Source: Saururus chinensis
Taxonomy: Eukaryota; Streptophyta; Magnoliopsida; Piperales; Saururaceae
DNA length: 64,000 nt
Direction: 5' to 3'
NCBI GenBank assembly: GCA_035235625.1
Contig: CP141147.1
Coordinates: 28,130,756 to 28,194,755, forward strand
Under the pieces are notes generated by a model. That model saw nothing but the letters and a program-made list of their open reading frames with translations. It was not told where the DNA came from and searched no databases. Positions 24,212 to 35,999 of this stretch are shown in pieces. A program made the position numbers and the translations under genes. Within the stretch, counting starts at the first letter, position 1. Every line of letters begins with the position of its first letter.

Positions 24212-24415
24212 TACTTTCTTTGTCCAATATTAATACTTATATTTAAAGAATAATAATTTTTTTTGAATGGTGAACCCTACATATAAAAGAAGGGAAGTTA
24301 AGCTTACAATAATCTTTTTTAAGTATCTAATTATTTAAATTGAACAAAACAAAGTTATTAATATGGAACAAAGTTCTTTGTTAATTAGAGCTATTAATCT
24401 AGGATAAAGGGAGTA
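24212..24415. mobile_element. Stowaway-like MITE, family A
   Basis: TACTTTCTTTGTCCAATATT at the left and GGATAAAGGGAGTA at the right. Internal family words AATACTTATATTT, AAGTATCTAATTATTTAAAT and AAAGTTATTAATATGG. Confidence 0.75.
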
Positions 24416-24778
24416 TTCATTTTAGAAGTATTCTTTTTTAAAGCCTTGAGGAGAAAGCATAGGGATGTTCTATTCAAGGGCCTTATTCGCTTGAGAAAGA
24501 AGATACAAATTTAACTCTTCTTCACATGAATAGGAAGTAAGTGTTTATTTAATCTTTGATCAGAAACACGTGAAATATCATTTACTTGTTATCTATATGT
24601 CAGAAAGGGTAGTAGCGTTTGAGTGAAATCTAAGTTTCATTCACTAAGGCACACGATTCTTTCTTTCTTTTAGTTTTTTTATTATAATTTTTTTGTTAAA
24701 TAGCTAAAAACATACATTGGATACAAATATGACGGTTGCAAGAAACCAAATAAAACGCATCTTCCCTTGATATTATAA

Positions 24779-24976
24779 AATACTTCATTAGTCTCATATT
24801 AATAGTTAAACTTGAAAATAGCTTTTATTGAATGTCAAAATTCACATCTAAAAGAGAAGAAAAAATAAAATTCATAATACTCTTTTTTAAGTACCCAACT
24901 ACTTAAATTTAATAAAATAAAGTTATTAATATTTTATCAAGTAGAACTATTAATTTAGGACGAAAAAGATATAGTA
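24779..24976. mobile_element. Stowaway-like MITE, family A
   Basis: TACTTCATTAGTCTCATATT start and GGACGAAAAAGATATAGTA end. Contains AAGAGAAGAAAAAATAAAA and AAGTACCCAACTACTTAAAT. Confidence 0.7.
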
Positions 24977-24979
24977 TAA

Positions 24980-25640
24980 AGAAAAAACTAAATAAACACG
25001 TGGCAATTGCAACATAAGCTCGATCACACTACTAACAAACATAGGGAAACACATTGTTAATGAGGACCTCAATAATATGTAAAAGATCTAATACCATTGT
25101 AAGGTGAAGCTCCTTGACCCAAGTAAAAAATTAATAGAATTTATATGCAATTGAAGATTATCAAGAAAAGAGTAATGTTTACAACATTCTTTATTTTAAG
25201 GTATTTAATTCTTTAATCAGTTGAAATGTCATTTTGGGGGTAGTTTGGGCGTTCATTTCCCAACTCAAAAACCCCACCCACCTCGTTGATTTTATCGTCA
25301 TGCATGTCTCAATTTGGGTGGTTAATTAACCTTCCATTAAAAGAAGAAAATCTCATTATTACTCAATTAATAACACACGAAATTTCCACCAACTATAAAC
25401 CGAAGGTTGGCTTATGTTGGAAAATTGCGACAGAAGGGTCGGATATTCCCCATTTATTAAGACCAAAAATGGGCAAATCAATGCTACTTTTTTTTTCTTT
25501 CAACTAAAAAAACTGCCACGCTTTTCATAAACAAAAAATAGTTGAATACTTAGCTCCGTCTGGGCCCCACAAGTTCAACTAAATTTCAAAAGGTCTTGAT
25601 TTTCCAAATCAAGATGGACCGGTTCGGTGGATCATAATTT
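24980..25640. other. Intergenic, no supported feature
   Basis: AT-rich DNA between MITEs and the GC-rich upstream region of the ACR gene. The 73-codon frame at 25286 has no family signature. Confidence 0.5.
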
Positions 25641-27800
25641 TACCCGATTCAATGTGTGTAAATTTAGCAAACCAGCCCGATGGCCGGGTCCGGCCGAAGT
25701 TCGGGCCTTCGGGGTAACCTGCCGCGCTCGTGGGAAAAACTCCAGGTAAGCATTGATTTTGAATTTCCCCGGGAAAAGGCAACGAAGTCAAAAGTCGCAG
25801 GAAACTGGCGGGGAGCCCAAAATCTACGCGCCTATGTGGGGCCCACGTATCCCTCTCACTTTCCAGCTCAGCACCCTCTCGCAGCGGTAAAAGGCGGATC
25901 CGGAGCGCCCACTCCGTAGCCTACTTTGGGCCCCACCAGATGCTGACGTGGACTTTGGCGAAACGCCGGTGAGAGGATTCGTCATCTCCGCCCCCGGCGG
26001 AGCGGCAGAATTGGCGGGAAGCCGCCCATCTTCGTGGCCAAAGCTAGAGTCCAAGCCGAGCCGGCCCAAAGCTCGGGCGCCGAACGGGCGCTTGTCGTTT
26101 CCCGCGGCCGACGCGCCCCACCGCGACCGCATCGGCGCAACATGCGGAGTTGGTGCTGTGCACGTCCGTCGCCCTACTTCCCCTCCGAAAGCCGTGGCCT
26201 CATCTCGACCGTCGATTCGGATGCTATATTTCCCGCCCCGCCCTGTCGTGACGCGCGGGGGGGCCTCCGCCGCTGCGGCGGCCTCACGTGGTCCCCCTGA
26301 CGCAGCACATGCTCGGACCCAAGTAGCAACCAGCCAACCAATTAAACAAATACACGTGTGGTCGTGTGAAATGGAGCACACGTCCTACGGCGTGGTCAGA
26401 CAGCCAATAGCACGACGAAACGTGTCACACGAAGAATTGCAGCCTCGGGAAGGCTGTAGGGGTCACACGTTCCTGAGTGTCCTCTGAAAACTATCTTATC
26501 GGAGTCGGACTCGGAGGGGTTAAATAGTTGGCAATAAATTACGTGTCATGCCACTAAGTAAGGATATTGGACATGGGAAATGGGATCACATACGCACGAC
26601 AATGGCCAGCAAGGAATCTGGCGGGGAAAGGGATCAAATATCTTTACTGGCAGCGGCGATACGTGATTCAGGGTGTCAACGTAGGGGCACCGCCCGGAAC
26701 GTTTCGATCTGATCGCATCTTTAAGACCGAATCCAAATGAATCATCACACTGTGATGAACGTGAATTGTGACACTTTATGGTCATGCTGTCAGTCGAAGT
26801 ATGGCACGACCTATGGATCGAAACATGCAAAGGGAGTAGTGACGTGCTTGCCCTTGGACAGCGTGAAAGTTAGAAGGGACCCAGTTGCTTACCGGCTTGG
26901 TCTATTCTGATCTTTATTTTTTTAGTTTGGTCTGATTGGGTTGGGTCGATTGAATCAAGTGAGAAAAAAAAGTATGTCTACTAGAGGTAAAACCGGATTG
27001 AACTAATGCTTTTGAAAATATTGTTGCATAGAATGTAGAAAATGTTGGCTGCATTCCTATAATTTATTTTTATGACAAAGGCATGAAATAGGCAACACAA
27101 TCCATGTCTAAAAAATATTAAAAGGCAGCAAGCAAGATACGACCATAATTAATAAGGCAACACAATCGCCCATATGGCATACACCCAAGAACCCATCTAA
27201 AAAATATCAATTTTACAAGAGCATATTAAAAGGTTGGCTAAATGCCAATTAGATAACCAGGCTGCAAGTCTTCCTTGAAGTCTCCACATTACTTCTCCTC
27301 CGGTTCAATGTGTACAACTAACATGTCTAAGATGGGATTTTGGGTGGATTCAATTTCATTGGGTCAGATTTCCGGTTTGGGTCAGCCGATTATAATCCGT
27401 TGCCAATTACCCAGCTTCGGTTCGGTTGAGGGGCAGGCTAAACGAGTCATTTCAATATGTCCACCCCCCAGTTCGTTATAAGCGCGCGCGCGGCGATCAG
27501 CCTCGCCCGGCGGATCCAACGACCCGACCAGCCGCTCCGCTTCAGGAAAAATTATCCTGTACAACCGTTGCACGGGCCCCGCGCAGGCAACTCCCAACGT
27601 TTCCGCGTGACACTGTCGACGGAGGGGCTTGAAACGTGGCCGGGAGGCGGCGCGGGTCCCGCACTGGTGGTTGACCTGGGTTCGGAGAATAGCTGGAGGG
27701 GGATGTCAGGTCAGCGCGGTCGGGGGCGAGTGCGGGCCCCGCCCCGGGCGCATGTGAGAGGGGATCCGACTTTGCGTACGGGGTAGGGGTTGGGCTGGAA
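25640..27800 (+). promoter_or_regulatory. GC/CpG-rich upstream region with ACGT-core cluster
   Basis: Base composition jumps to GC-rich at 25670-26480 and 27420-27800. CACGTG G-boxes occur at 26285 and 26353, ACGTGTC elements at 26420 and 26541, and further ACGT cores near 26380, 26465, 26660, 26758 and 26840. Such cores bind bZIP or bHLH factors and are typical of ABA or light control; acting on the ACR gene 1.2-1.8 kb downstream is inference. Open frames here (the longest is 25948-26487) have no domain and overlap on both strands, as expected of GC-rich DNA. The middle (26880-27400) is AT-richer and may be an old insertion. Confidence 0.4.
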
Positions 27801-27803
27801 GAC

Positions 27804-27811
27804 TTTAAATA
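27804..27811 (+). promoter_or_regulatory. TATA-like box of the ACR gene
   Basis: TTTAAATA is followed about 25 bp later by a CT-rich stretch (CTTCCTCCCTCTCTTCCCC) typical of plant transcription starts. No ATG lies between this point and the chosen start at 28053, so the leader would be about 210 nt without uORFs. Confidence 0.5.
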
Positions 27812-28052
27812 AAGACGCTTCTTCCTCCCTCTCTTCCCCTTGTCTACCTAAGCCGGTGAGGACTGAGGCAGAAGAGCAGGTGCGGTAGGGTTCTAGAAGT
27901 CTCGCAGAGCTTGTCCGGAGAAGCTTCGGGGAAGAAGGAAGGGAGTGCCCGGAGTAGTTGGCCGTAGTTTTGGCTTCCGGGGGTTCTTGTTTGACGGGGT
28001 TCGAGGTTGGTTTGGTGGTGGGTGGCGGAGGTTGGAGTTGGGGGCGGAGGAG

Positions 28053-30132
28053 ATGGAGTGGCCGGGGACGCTAGGTGAGTACGAGAAGCTGGTGATTCGG
28101 ATGAACACACCCAGGTCTGTTGCTTGCACTCCTCTGTTTGTATGGTTTCAGTGAGGATTTTTCGATTTTTTCTTCCCATTTTTGGTTCTTCTCTCATTAA
28201 TTTTCTCTGTAATATTTCTTTTGGCATGAATCCATTTTCTGCATTTCTCACTCTCATCCATGTCTCCTTTCAGGGTGGTGATCGACAATGCTGTCTGCCC
28301 CACGGCCACTCTGGTCAAGGTAGTCCATATCTGATATCTCCCAGAAACCCCAAAAATCATCGTATTTCTGGCTTCAAATATGCTGAAGTTTGGATGTTTT
28401 CTTTTCAGGTGGACAGTGCGAGGAAGCACGGACTCCTTCTGGAGGCAGTACAGGTCCTCACCGACCTCAACCTCTCCATCAAGAAGGCCTACATCTCCTC
28501 CGACGGCCGCTGGTTCATGGACGGTAAGCCGCCGGCCTCTTCTCTCTCTGTTGGGCGCAGTTCGCCCCCCCTTCCCCCCTTCTTCCTTCGCTCTGTGGAG
28601 CATGCTGCGACTCCTTCCTGAAACCTCCCCTGTAATTGCTCCTGCAGTTTTTCACGTGACTGACCAAAACGGCAACAAACTCACCGACGAGAGCGTTATC
28701 TCTTACATTGAGAAGGTAAGCTAGTGCACTGTAACCACGAATTTAATCCAAGAAATTTTTTTATTGCTAAAATTGTTGAAGATATTTTTATCTGTTATTA
28801 ATACATTAATCATCAATTACTGCATAAAAACAGTGAATTTTGTGATGTTCTTCTGTGGGATTGGTATGTGTGGCTAATTAATTTGATTCTTCTTCTTCCT
28901 CAGTCTCTGGTGACCAGCAACTACCCTGAGAGGCCTAGCAATGGTGCCTGCGACGGGCTGACCGCGCTGGAGCTGACGGGGACGGACCGGCCGGGGCTGC
29001 TGTCGGAGGTCTTTGCGGTGCTTCTGGACCTGGAGTACAACGTGGTGGAGGCCAAGGTGTGGACACACAACGGCCGCATCGCCTCCCTCATCTACGTCAA
29101 GGACGAGCTCTCGGGATCCCCCATCGCGGACGCTGCACGGATCGCCCCCATGGAGGCCCGCCTCCGCAACGTGCTCAAGGGTGATCACGACGTCCGCGGC
29201 GCCCGCACTGCAGTCTCCGCCGTCGCCGTCGCCCACACCGAGCGCCGCCTCCACCAGATGATGTTGGCGGACCGCGACTACGAGCGGTCCCCGGAGGAGG
29301 CCGAGCCGCCCTCCGTGTCGGTGCAGGACTGGCCGGAGCGGGGCTACTCGGTGGTCAAGGTGGAGTGCCGGGACCGGGACAAGCTGCTGTTTGACATCGT
29401 TTGCACCCTCACGGACATGGAGTACGTCGTCTTCCATGCCACCATTGACACCGATGGCTCCCAAGCTTACCAAGTAGGAATCCGATTTGATTAATTAAAT
29501 TGGTGCCAATTTGGGATGATTAGTGGCTAATTAATGGTGGGTTTTGTTTGTGGGATTTAGGAGTTCTACATCCGGCACGCAGATGGAACTCCCATTCGCT
29601 CCGAGGCAGAGAGGCACCGGGTCATTCAGTGCTTGCAGGCCGCCATTGAGAGAAGGGCATCTGAGGTAGTGCTTCGTTCCAAAAAATTAAGTGTTTGACG
29701 AAATTACTGTGTGGAATGTTGGGCGTGTTGAGTATTTGATTATGCGTGTATGATAAATGTGGGCTGTCTATGTAGGGGCTGAAATTGGAGCTGTGCACGG
29801 CGGACCGGCAGGGGCTGCTGGCCGACGTTACCCGCACTTTCCGGGAGAACGGGCTGTCGGTGACTAGGGCGGAGGTATCAACTTCCGGAGACACTGTAAA
29901 GAATGTGTTCTATGTGACCGATGCGGCGGGCCACCGGGTGGATGCCAAGACGATTGAGGCCATCCGGCAGAAAATTGGATTGAGTTGCCTCAAGGTGAAG
30001 GAGACTCCGGCTGCGTATTCATCATCGGCTGATGGGGAGGCGGCCGGGGGGACGGGGATGGGGTTGCTCTCGCTGGGGAGCCTGGTGAAGAGGAACCTCT
30101 TCAATTTGGGGCTGATCAGATCCTGCTCTTGA
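28053..30132 (+). CDS. ACT-domain-repeat protein, ACR8-like, seven exons
   Basis: Exons: 28053-28114, 28274-28319, 28409-28523, 28648-28715, 28904-29473, 29561-29665, 29776-30132. All introns are GT..AG and every phase joins, giving 440 aa, close to the usual 440-450 aa of this family. Start [20 protein letters not shown] matches the family N-terminus, and ATG has G at -3 and +4. Four ACT domains are visible: about 31-97 ([20 protein letters not shown]), 116-195 ([18 protein letters not shown]), 245-320 ([17 protein letters not shown]) and 324-400 ([16 protein letters not shown]). The C-terminus ends LGLIRSCS. No catalytic domain is fused, unlike bacterial GlnD. ACT domains bind small ligands, often amino acids, and plant ACR proteins are proposed amino-acid sensors or regulators; the ligand here is unknown. 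Intact, GC-rich in exons 5 and 7, and the only gene in its neighbourhood. Symbol left blank because closest paralogue cannot be fixed by eye. Confidence 0.95.
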
Positions 30133-30370
30133 GCCAAACAAGCCCAGAAGGAACACATTGCCAAGGGGTTGTGGTAGTTGGTTGTGTAGCATCAATACCA
30201 TTATACGGTTCTTCCGATTTAGTTCCCTTACTTAGATTTTGATTTTGTACATAAAAATAGAGGGTGAAGAATAGGGGTGGAGGGAAGAAAGGTCTTTTGG
30301 GTTTGGTGTTGGATTTGACACGACACAACACATTGTACATAGCTACATTGAAAATTTGAATGAGCCATTT
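30133..30370 (+). other. Probable 3' UTR of the ACR gene
   Basis: AT-richer tail after the stop, with TTGTACATAAAAATAG and TTGTACATAGC words that could serve in 3'-end formation. No AATAAA at a clear position, so the poly(A) site is not assigned. Confidence 0.4.
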
Positions 30371-30559
30371 AACTACTAATGCTTAAAGCCCTTAGTCTTC
30401 TGTACCAAGATGTGGCACATTCTTATTTCTCTCCAAAGCTTTAATTGGATCTACATGACAACAGAGCTGATGAAGTGAATGACTCAGTTTACTGTCTCAA
30501 TCACCTTGTTGCTACATAGCCACTTAAGGGCCGGTGGATTGAAGGCAGTGTGAAAGGGG

Positions 30560-31560
30560 GTCATGCCTTCAAATGAGCAAAATTAACCCACCCATGTACA
30601 CTATACTGCGCGTAGAAATAAGGGAAACCAGAGGGGGGTTGGCATTTGAAGCTCCCGAGCAGTGGCATGTTCCATTAATTACAAGACGGTGGGAGTCGGC
30701 GAGCCTCACCCCACCGCGTGAAGCGAGAAACACCGCAGCTGCCATGGCCCCCAGCTGAGTCCCTCCTTGGTTCGGCTGCTTTGACACTTCCCTCTGGGTC
30801 TTTTGCTCGCCCTTCCCAATAAACCCCACCATGTGACTAATCTGTTAGTAACTTAATTTACGTACTACTGTGTGGTTTACGACCACAAGGGAGGGATTTA
30901 AATGAATTCAATGTTCAAAGGAAAAAAAACGCTCCTTTTAATGCACATGGGGCGGGGGGAGACCGTTGGCTTTGCCCTGGTTTTTGGTTTCTTTAATGAA
31001 AACCGAAAATAAACAAGGCAAAGGACTGGCAGATGCCAGGGAGAGAGGGAAAGAGAGACGAAGAGTCAGCAGCAGAACCGGCCCTTCTGTCGAGCAGGAC
31101 GAGAAAAGGTGTCTCTGCCATCAATTCCAGTCCCCGGGTTTTGGCCGGGAATCACGTGCTTGGCCACCTCTCCCCCACCGCGCCTGCACTCCTCACTGGC
31201 CGACTGCGCTCGCTTTTAAAGCTGCTTTTGCCGTATCTTCGCCTCCTTCCTTTCCAGTGGACTCTTTTGATACCAATAGTCACTTCCTCTCCTGTGCACT
31301 TATCAGGTCAGGTCTGTGTCAGCTGCCTTTTATCAGCCGTTTCTCGTTTGCGTCGTTCCCAAACTGTCACAAGTATGTTCAGCTTGCGTGCAATATCACC
31401 ACTTCCTCTTGTTACCATATTTGTGAAATTCATTAATCCGATGGTGCCATTAATGTTGTTATCATCCATTTTTGTTATTCTTTGTTGCTCAAATTTTTTT
31501 AGTCTTTCTTGGCCCTTAAATTATCATCTACTATTGGTTGTATTTGGTTGGAAACTATTT
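30560..31560. promoter_or_regulatory. GC-rich orphan promoter-like island
   Basis: GC-rich patches at 30600-30830 and 31030-31330 hold overlapping frames on the plus strand (30966-31436, 31033-31575) with no domain and low-complexity S/P/R composition. CACGTG is at 31152-31157. CTTTTAAAGC near 31213 followed by CT-rich DNA resembles a core promoter and leader. No downstream exon was identified, so this could start a noncoding transcript or be a dead promoter. Confidence 0.3.
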
Positions 31561-31574
31561 TCAGGAGTCCTATG

Positions 31575-31680
31575 ATCAGCCTACATAGGGTTTTTAACAT
31601 GGTATATAAGAGGTAGATACATCTTATATGACATGCTTAGAACCGTACCTCTTATGTACCATATTCAAAGAGTCTGCCCA
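31575..31680. mobile_element. Small foldback MITE, family D
   Basis: Arms ACATGGTATATAAGAGGTA and TACCTCTTATGTACCAT are inverted around a short loop. The left edge CTACATAGGGTTTTTAACAT matches CTATATAGGGCTCCAAATAT at 34609, so the two belong to one family. Confidence 0.6.
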
Positions 31681-34605
31681 CAAATTATCCATTATCGAAG
31701 TCTAGGGAATTCCCATGGCGCTCAATCTAAAGACTGAATACAATGATTAAGCTTCATCCGGTTAGAACAAATACAGACAGAGTACATGAAACTAGTACAT
31801 CCATAAGACCAACTTAATACTATCTTATTTCTTTAAATGTCTAGGCTTTGAAGCCAAGCTTGAGAGACCACAAACTCTTCGTATATGGTCTTCTAAGCAA
31901 GAGATGCATGGATACAGGGGATTAGTGATCACCCACTACGGAGTCCTCGCCCTTTTCACGAGGTCAAGTGCTGTCCCCCTCACGGGTCTCGAAATCATGT
32001 GCATGCCTCACAAACATTGCTAAAGAAGTTTCAAAGTCCAAGACATACAAAGTACTTTTAATGGTGTGAACAGCCAATAGCCTACATAAGACCTATAGAA
32101 ACGTTGCTTGGTGCCAGCTTGACCATAATACACTTACCTATTAAAATAATTGTTTGCGCTGCCCTGTCCCTCTTCAAACAGCTCCTTTTCCCATTCAAAT
32201 GTAAATTAGACGTGGTTATCAAGTAAAGCAGACTTCAAATTAAGTATATAATTTATAATTTTTTTTGTAAAAAAAAGTTAAGATAAACTGAGTCATGCAT
32301 GTGCCAACATGCACTCGACACATTGCACACCATTGGATCTGGATCTGATGGTATGCGTGTATCATGGGCAGGCAATTTGATCAAAACCCACATGTATAGC
32401 AATGAATAATAGCAGATGCACGATTGAAATTGGGCGGCCGGAAACCATCCAGTGCATGTGCATAGGCGTGTAACCAGCGCATGTCAAAACTCTTTTTCTT
32501 AACAGTATAATTTATAGCTTATTATGTACAGAAATTTTGAAATGAAGAAAGAAAGGGCCCAAGAACTGGTCTTCCAGACCAAGTCTCCAATGTCACCTGT
32601 CTGGACTAAACCTAGTCTAATGGTAGCTATCAAGTTTAGTAGGATACTTACAAGGTAATATGGGGTTGACCTAAGGTGTGGAGTATCTTAATTCTGGGGA
32701 ACCTCTTTTGGACAAAGATTCCTCTGGTTTGAAACATTATAATATACAACTGCTTGGCATATATGCTTAGTGAAAGAAAACCTTGGTGCATATACACATG
32801 TAAAGATTCAAAGTTAAAACAGGCAAATGACAGCTTCTAGGGGGTTGCCATGCAAGTTGAAGCCACACTGCTCAAAAAAGGACACAGACCCATTAAGCGA
32901 AGATGCTAGAAGAGTAGAATTTAACTCCATGTGAAGCATTACAACTCTGCTTGATAAGAGAATATCTGCCTTAGCCATTGATACTACCTAAAAGATGCCA
33001 TGCAGCTCATCAGTTTGATGAGATACTTATCCTAGCTAAAGAAGCCATTGGACTTGTTAGAAAGGAACCAGAATATCACCAGCATGTAGTAAGTCTGCTA
33101 AGCTAACTAGTTTTTCCAGCTGGGTCAGCACTTCCTTGCAAGGAGAGAGAGCATAGAGGGGAAAAAAAGGAAGTAACAGTCAAACTTGTGTAGATCTTCG
33201 TTCTTACAACCATGCGCATGACATTCAATGGATCTGAAACCCCTTCGCTGCTACAGTTCAGTCCTTATTCCAAACCTCGTTTACTCAGCGCAACAAAAAC
33301 ATCAGCAGTCACAGTCGCTTAGATGATGTAAGTGCCCACTTACTCATTTAGAAAGTCACCCATTTGAATTGGTTTTTGCTATTTGATCAGGGTCAGCGAG
33401 TTGTGCCTTTCACTGCATTTGAATATGGAATTAGGCATATGATACAACGAGGGGAATCTAGGTCGCACACTTGGCTAGCTGTTTTCTCTTTGTACATGGA
33501 ACCCTCTACTAGTAGCTCAAAGTGCCGGCCGGTTTCTAGCAGTTTGTCAGCTTGCAGATACATCACATTGCCACGCTGTAGTTCAAATGGATAAAGATTC
33601 CCATTTTGGCTGTTTGCACTGGAGCAATTAGCAATTGGAGAGACTTGCTTTGTTATTTTATGAAGTTATATTGGATTCCTTCACAAATGGGCTAAAACAA
33701 AAGACACAATTAGAGAAGCTCCATGTACCCTTCTCTTGGTAAACACCTAGCTACCGGTTGGATATGCATTATAGACCAAAATATCGGTACACATTGGAAG
33801 AAAAATGCTTTACATATATAGAAGAGGCCTCTGCATAAGATCAGAAGCTGAATAGCACTGAACAATAGAACATGCAATGACATGTAGATGAGGAGATAGA
33901 ATTGTAGTTATTTCAATTACTACAGTCAAAGGCTGCCTTGGGCTATCTGTCCTCAAACTGTATTGAATATCTCCCTAACAAGTATTGCAGCTACTGAGAG
34001 TGGAGACCTATTTTAGTACCCCACAAACATGCCAGTCACTGAATTAGGAATTGTTGTGACCATTTGTAGCTATGTTGAGCAGAAGCTTTAGTTACAGCAG
34101 CTGAGCCAGGAGGGAGAGTCAAATAGACCCTGCAGGATCTGCCATTGAGATCGATGTCTTGACTCGCATGAACTGGTCACAGGCTAACAGCTCCCATTTC
34201 TTTGAGTTAGATGATTACTGTCGTATGTATTTTGTGCCTGTGGCCACAACATGTGACTCGACGCCATCACACTTCACAGTACACCTACCAGTCTTCATTG
34301 TTTGTTCCAAAAGCATTGAAGGGCCTCTGCACTTGCCCCTTCCAGTTTGATGCTGATGTTCATTCCATAGTCTGTCTTCTTCTCATTGTTCCTCCTTTGC
34401 TTTGGATGCAAGATGCATCGGATGCTCTTCATGCCATTTTCGATTTTGAGATTCATAAACACCAAATTTTCTGCTCTTAATACATGCTAGAAAACAAATA
34501 CCTCAAAATTTGAACTCTTACCCTGTTGGCTACCTACGATTATATCCCAACTTACCTGATTCATATGATGTGGAACATATCTAGCGTGAATCAGAGCCTT
34601 GTGAC
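31680..34605. other. Intergenic, no supported gene
   Basis: Mixed AT-rich sequence. Short frames (33364-33594, 34159-34350, 34211-34480) have no recognisable family or splice context. I looked for several conserved plant miRNA sequences (such as miR156, 160, 166, 390 and 396) and saw none. Confidence 0.5.
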
Positions 34606-34608
34606 TAG

Positions 34609-34716
34609 CCTATATAGGGCTCCAAATATGGTACATAAAAAATTCATTAATTACTGATTTATAAAAAATAATGCCCCACTATGTACCATGTTTTGAAGCC
34701 CCATATAAAATGGTCA
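34609..34716. mobile_element. Small foldback MITE, family D
   Basis: TATATAGGGCTCCAAATATG plus GTACATA on the left mirrors TATGTACCATGTTTTGAAGC plus CCCATATA on the right, giving about 27-bp imperfect inverted ends around a 45-bp AT-rich centre. Confidence 0.7.
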
Positions 34717-35214
34717 TGGAAAATTAGTTAAGAAAATATTTTTCTATAGTGTGTGGACATTCTATATGCCCAGGGATATTTACGGTGGAATGTGGTATTC
34801 TTAAAGCCCACTACTCTCTCTAGTTCGGTCAGGGGCACCATTTGTTAAAAAAAGAAAGGTAAACGAAGTTTTATGGGAAAAGCATCAAACAAAACTCAAA
34901 TGCCTGTTGTACTTGATAGTGGGCTTTTATACCAGTGTAGGCCCACAGTGAAAACTGTTATATCCCGACCTGGGAAGAGTAAAGAGCAATCTTTCAAGCT
35001 CTAATGGGCTAAAAGATGGACCTTGAGCATACCCTAAGGGCAACGGACATTTTCTTACTTCAGGCCCATTACTTGAAAAATAACGAATAGGAGTATTGAA
35101 TGGGATCAGGGGTAAAAGGTGTGTAATGGGAGCCTACTTTGATATTGAGAAGGTTTTAATTGTTCTTCAATGACAATGAGCCCAGCTTAAGCTACGTATA
35201 GGAGCCACTCATCC

Positions 35215-35320
35215 ATGAGATTGACGGCGCACACACTAGTGCATATTAGCTAGCGTCAATATCACTTATACTAATATGCACTAACATATACACTGTCAAT
35301 CTTAAATATCCCCGTCGTTA
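35215..35320. repeat. Foldback element with TTGACGG..GCACACACTAGTGC arm
   Basis: AGATTGACGGCGCACACACT and AGTGCATATTAG on the left pair with CTAATATGCACT and ATATACACTGTCAATCTT on the right. The strongest hairpin of the family that also occurs at 45800, 58490 and 62965. Confidence 0.65.
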
Positions 35321-35483
35321 GATTATGATGGGCTCATTGTGAGTAGGGGGAACATGAAAAACTATTCCTAGAGGGAGAGAGTGAGAGATGACTTAATCCA
35401 AAACAGCAAGGATGAAAAATAAATAAAAAGGAATGTTGCCTTGCACACTATGCCAATGTCTCTATTGCCTAAGTGGCAATTAT

Positions 35484-35690
35484 AAAGGAGAAATTATTAG
35501 GTACTAGGGTAGTACCATATGCAATTTACATACAGAGTTATCAATTCTCAAGATCAACTGCTAACATTTTAACACCCATTATTGATGTGCGCTAGCGATT
35601 CTGAAGATTGACGGTCCATGTAAAGTAGGAGTAACTCACAAGAAATACTCCGAGAATACTTGATAATTTCTCCTTATAAAGACTTTAATT
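35484..35690. mobile_element. MITE with AAGGAGAAATTAT inverted ends
   Basis: Left AAGGAGAAATTATTAGGTAC and right GTATT-side complement (GAATACTTGATAATTTCTCC) form about 20-bp inverted repeats with three mismatches; the flanks are TATAA-rich on both sides. The interior carries GATTGACGGTCCATG, recalling the foldback family nearby. Confidence 0.65.
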
Positions 35691-35999
35691 TAAGAGAAAT
35701 TTTCTTTTACTGAGGAGGAATGTCGGATAAGTTTTTAACTAAAGCTTCTCTCGAAGTCGAACTTGTTGAACTGATGCACGTCTAAAAAATTTTTCTAACA
35801 AATCCTCTAACTGTAATACAACAAATTTATAATTAGAGAATTTATATGACAATTTTGTTGGATGTAGCATGAAAACAAGTTCGCGTAGTCATCGCTCCTC
35901 TAAGATAGAGACTACTAGAGAAGCTTTCCTCCAACCCACCTTCCCTCCATCCCTCATTAGCAGATTTTTCTCCCTAAATTGCAGTTAAAGATTTCTACT

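Noticed and set aside
25948..26487. 179-codon frame upstream of the ACR gene (and 185 codons antisense)
   Set aside because: GC-rich DNA open on both strands, no domain, no plausible splice partners; kept as regulatory region.
28148..28603. Antisense frame over the ACR exons
   Set aside because: Shadow of the coding strand; crosses splice sites.
28874..29473. 199-codon minus-strand frame
   Set aside because: Antisense to exon 5 of the ACR gene; no family features.
31033..34480. Possible microRNA precursor region
   Set aside because: No conserved mature miRNA sequence seen; hairpins present are MITE-like.
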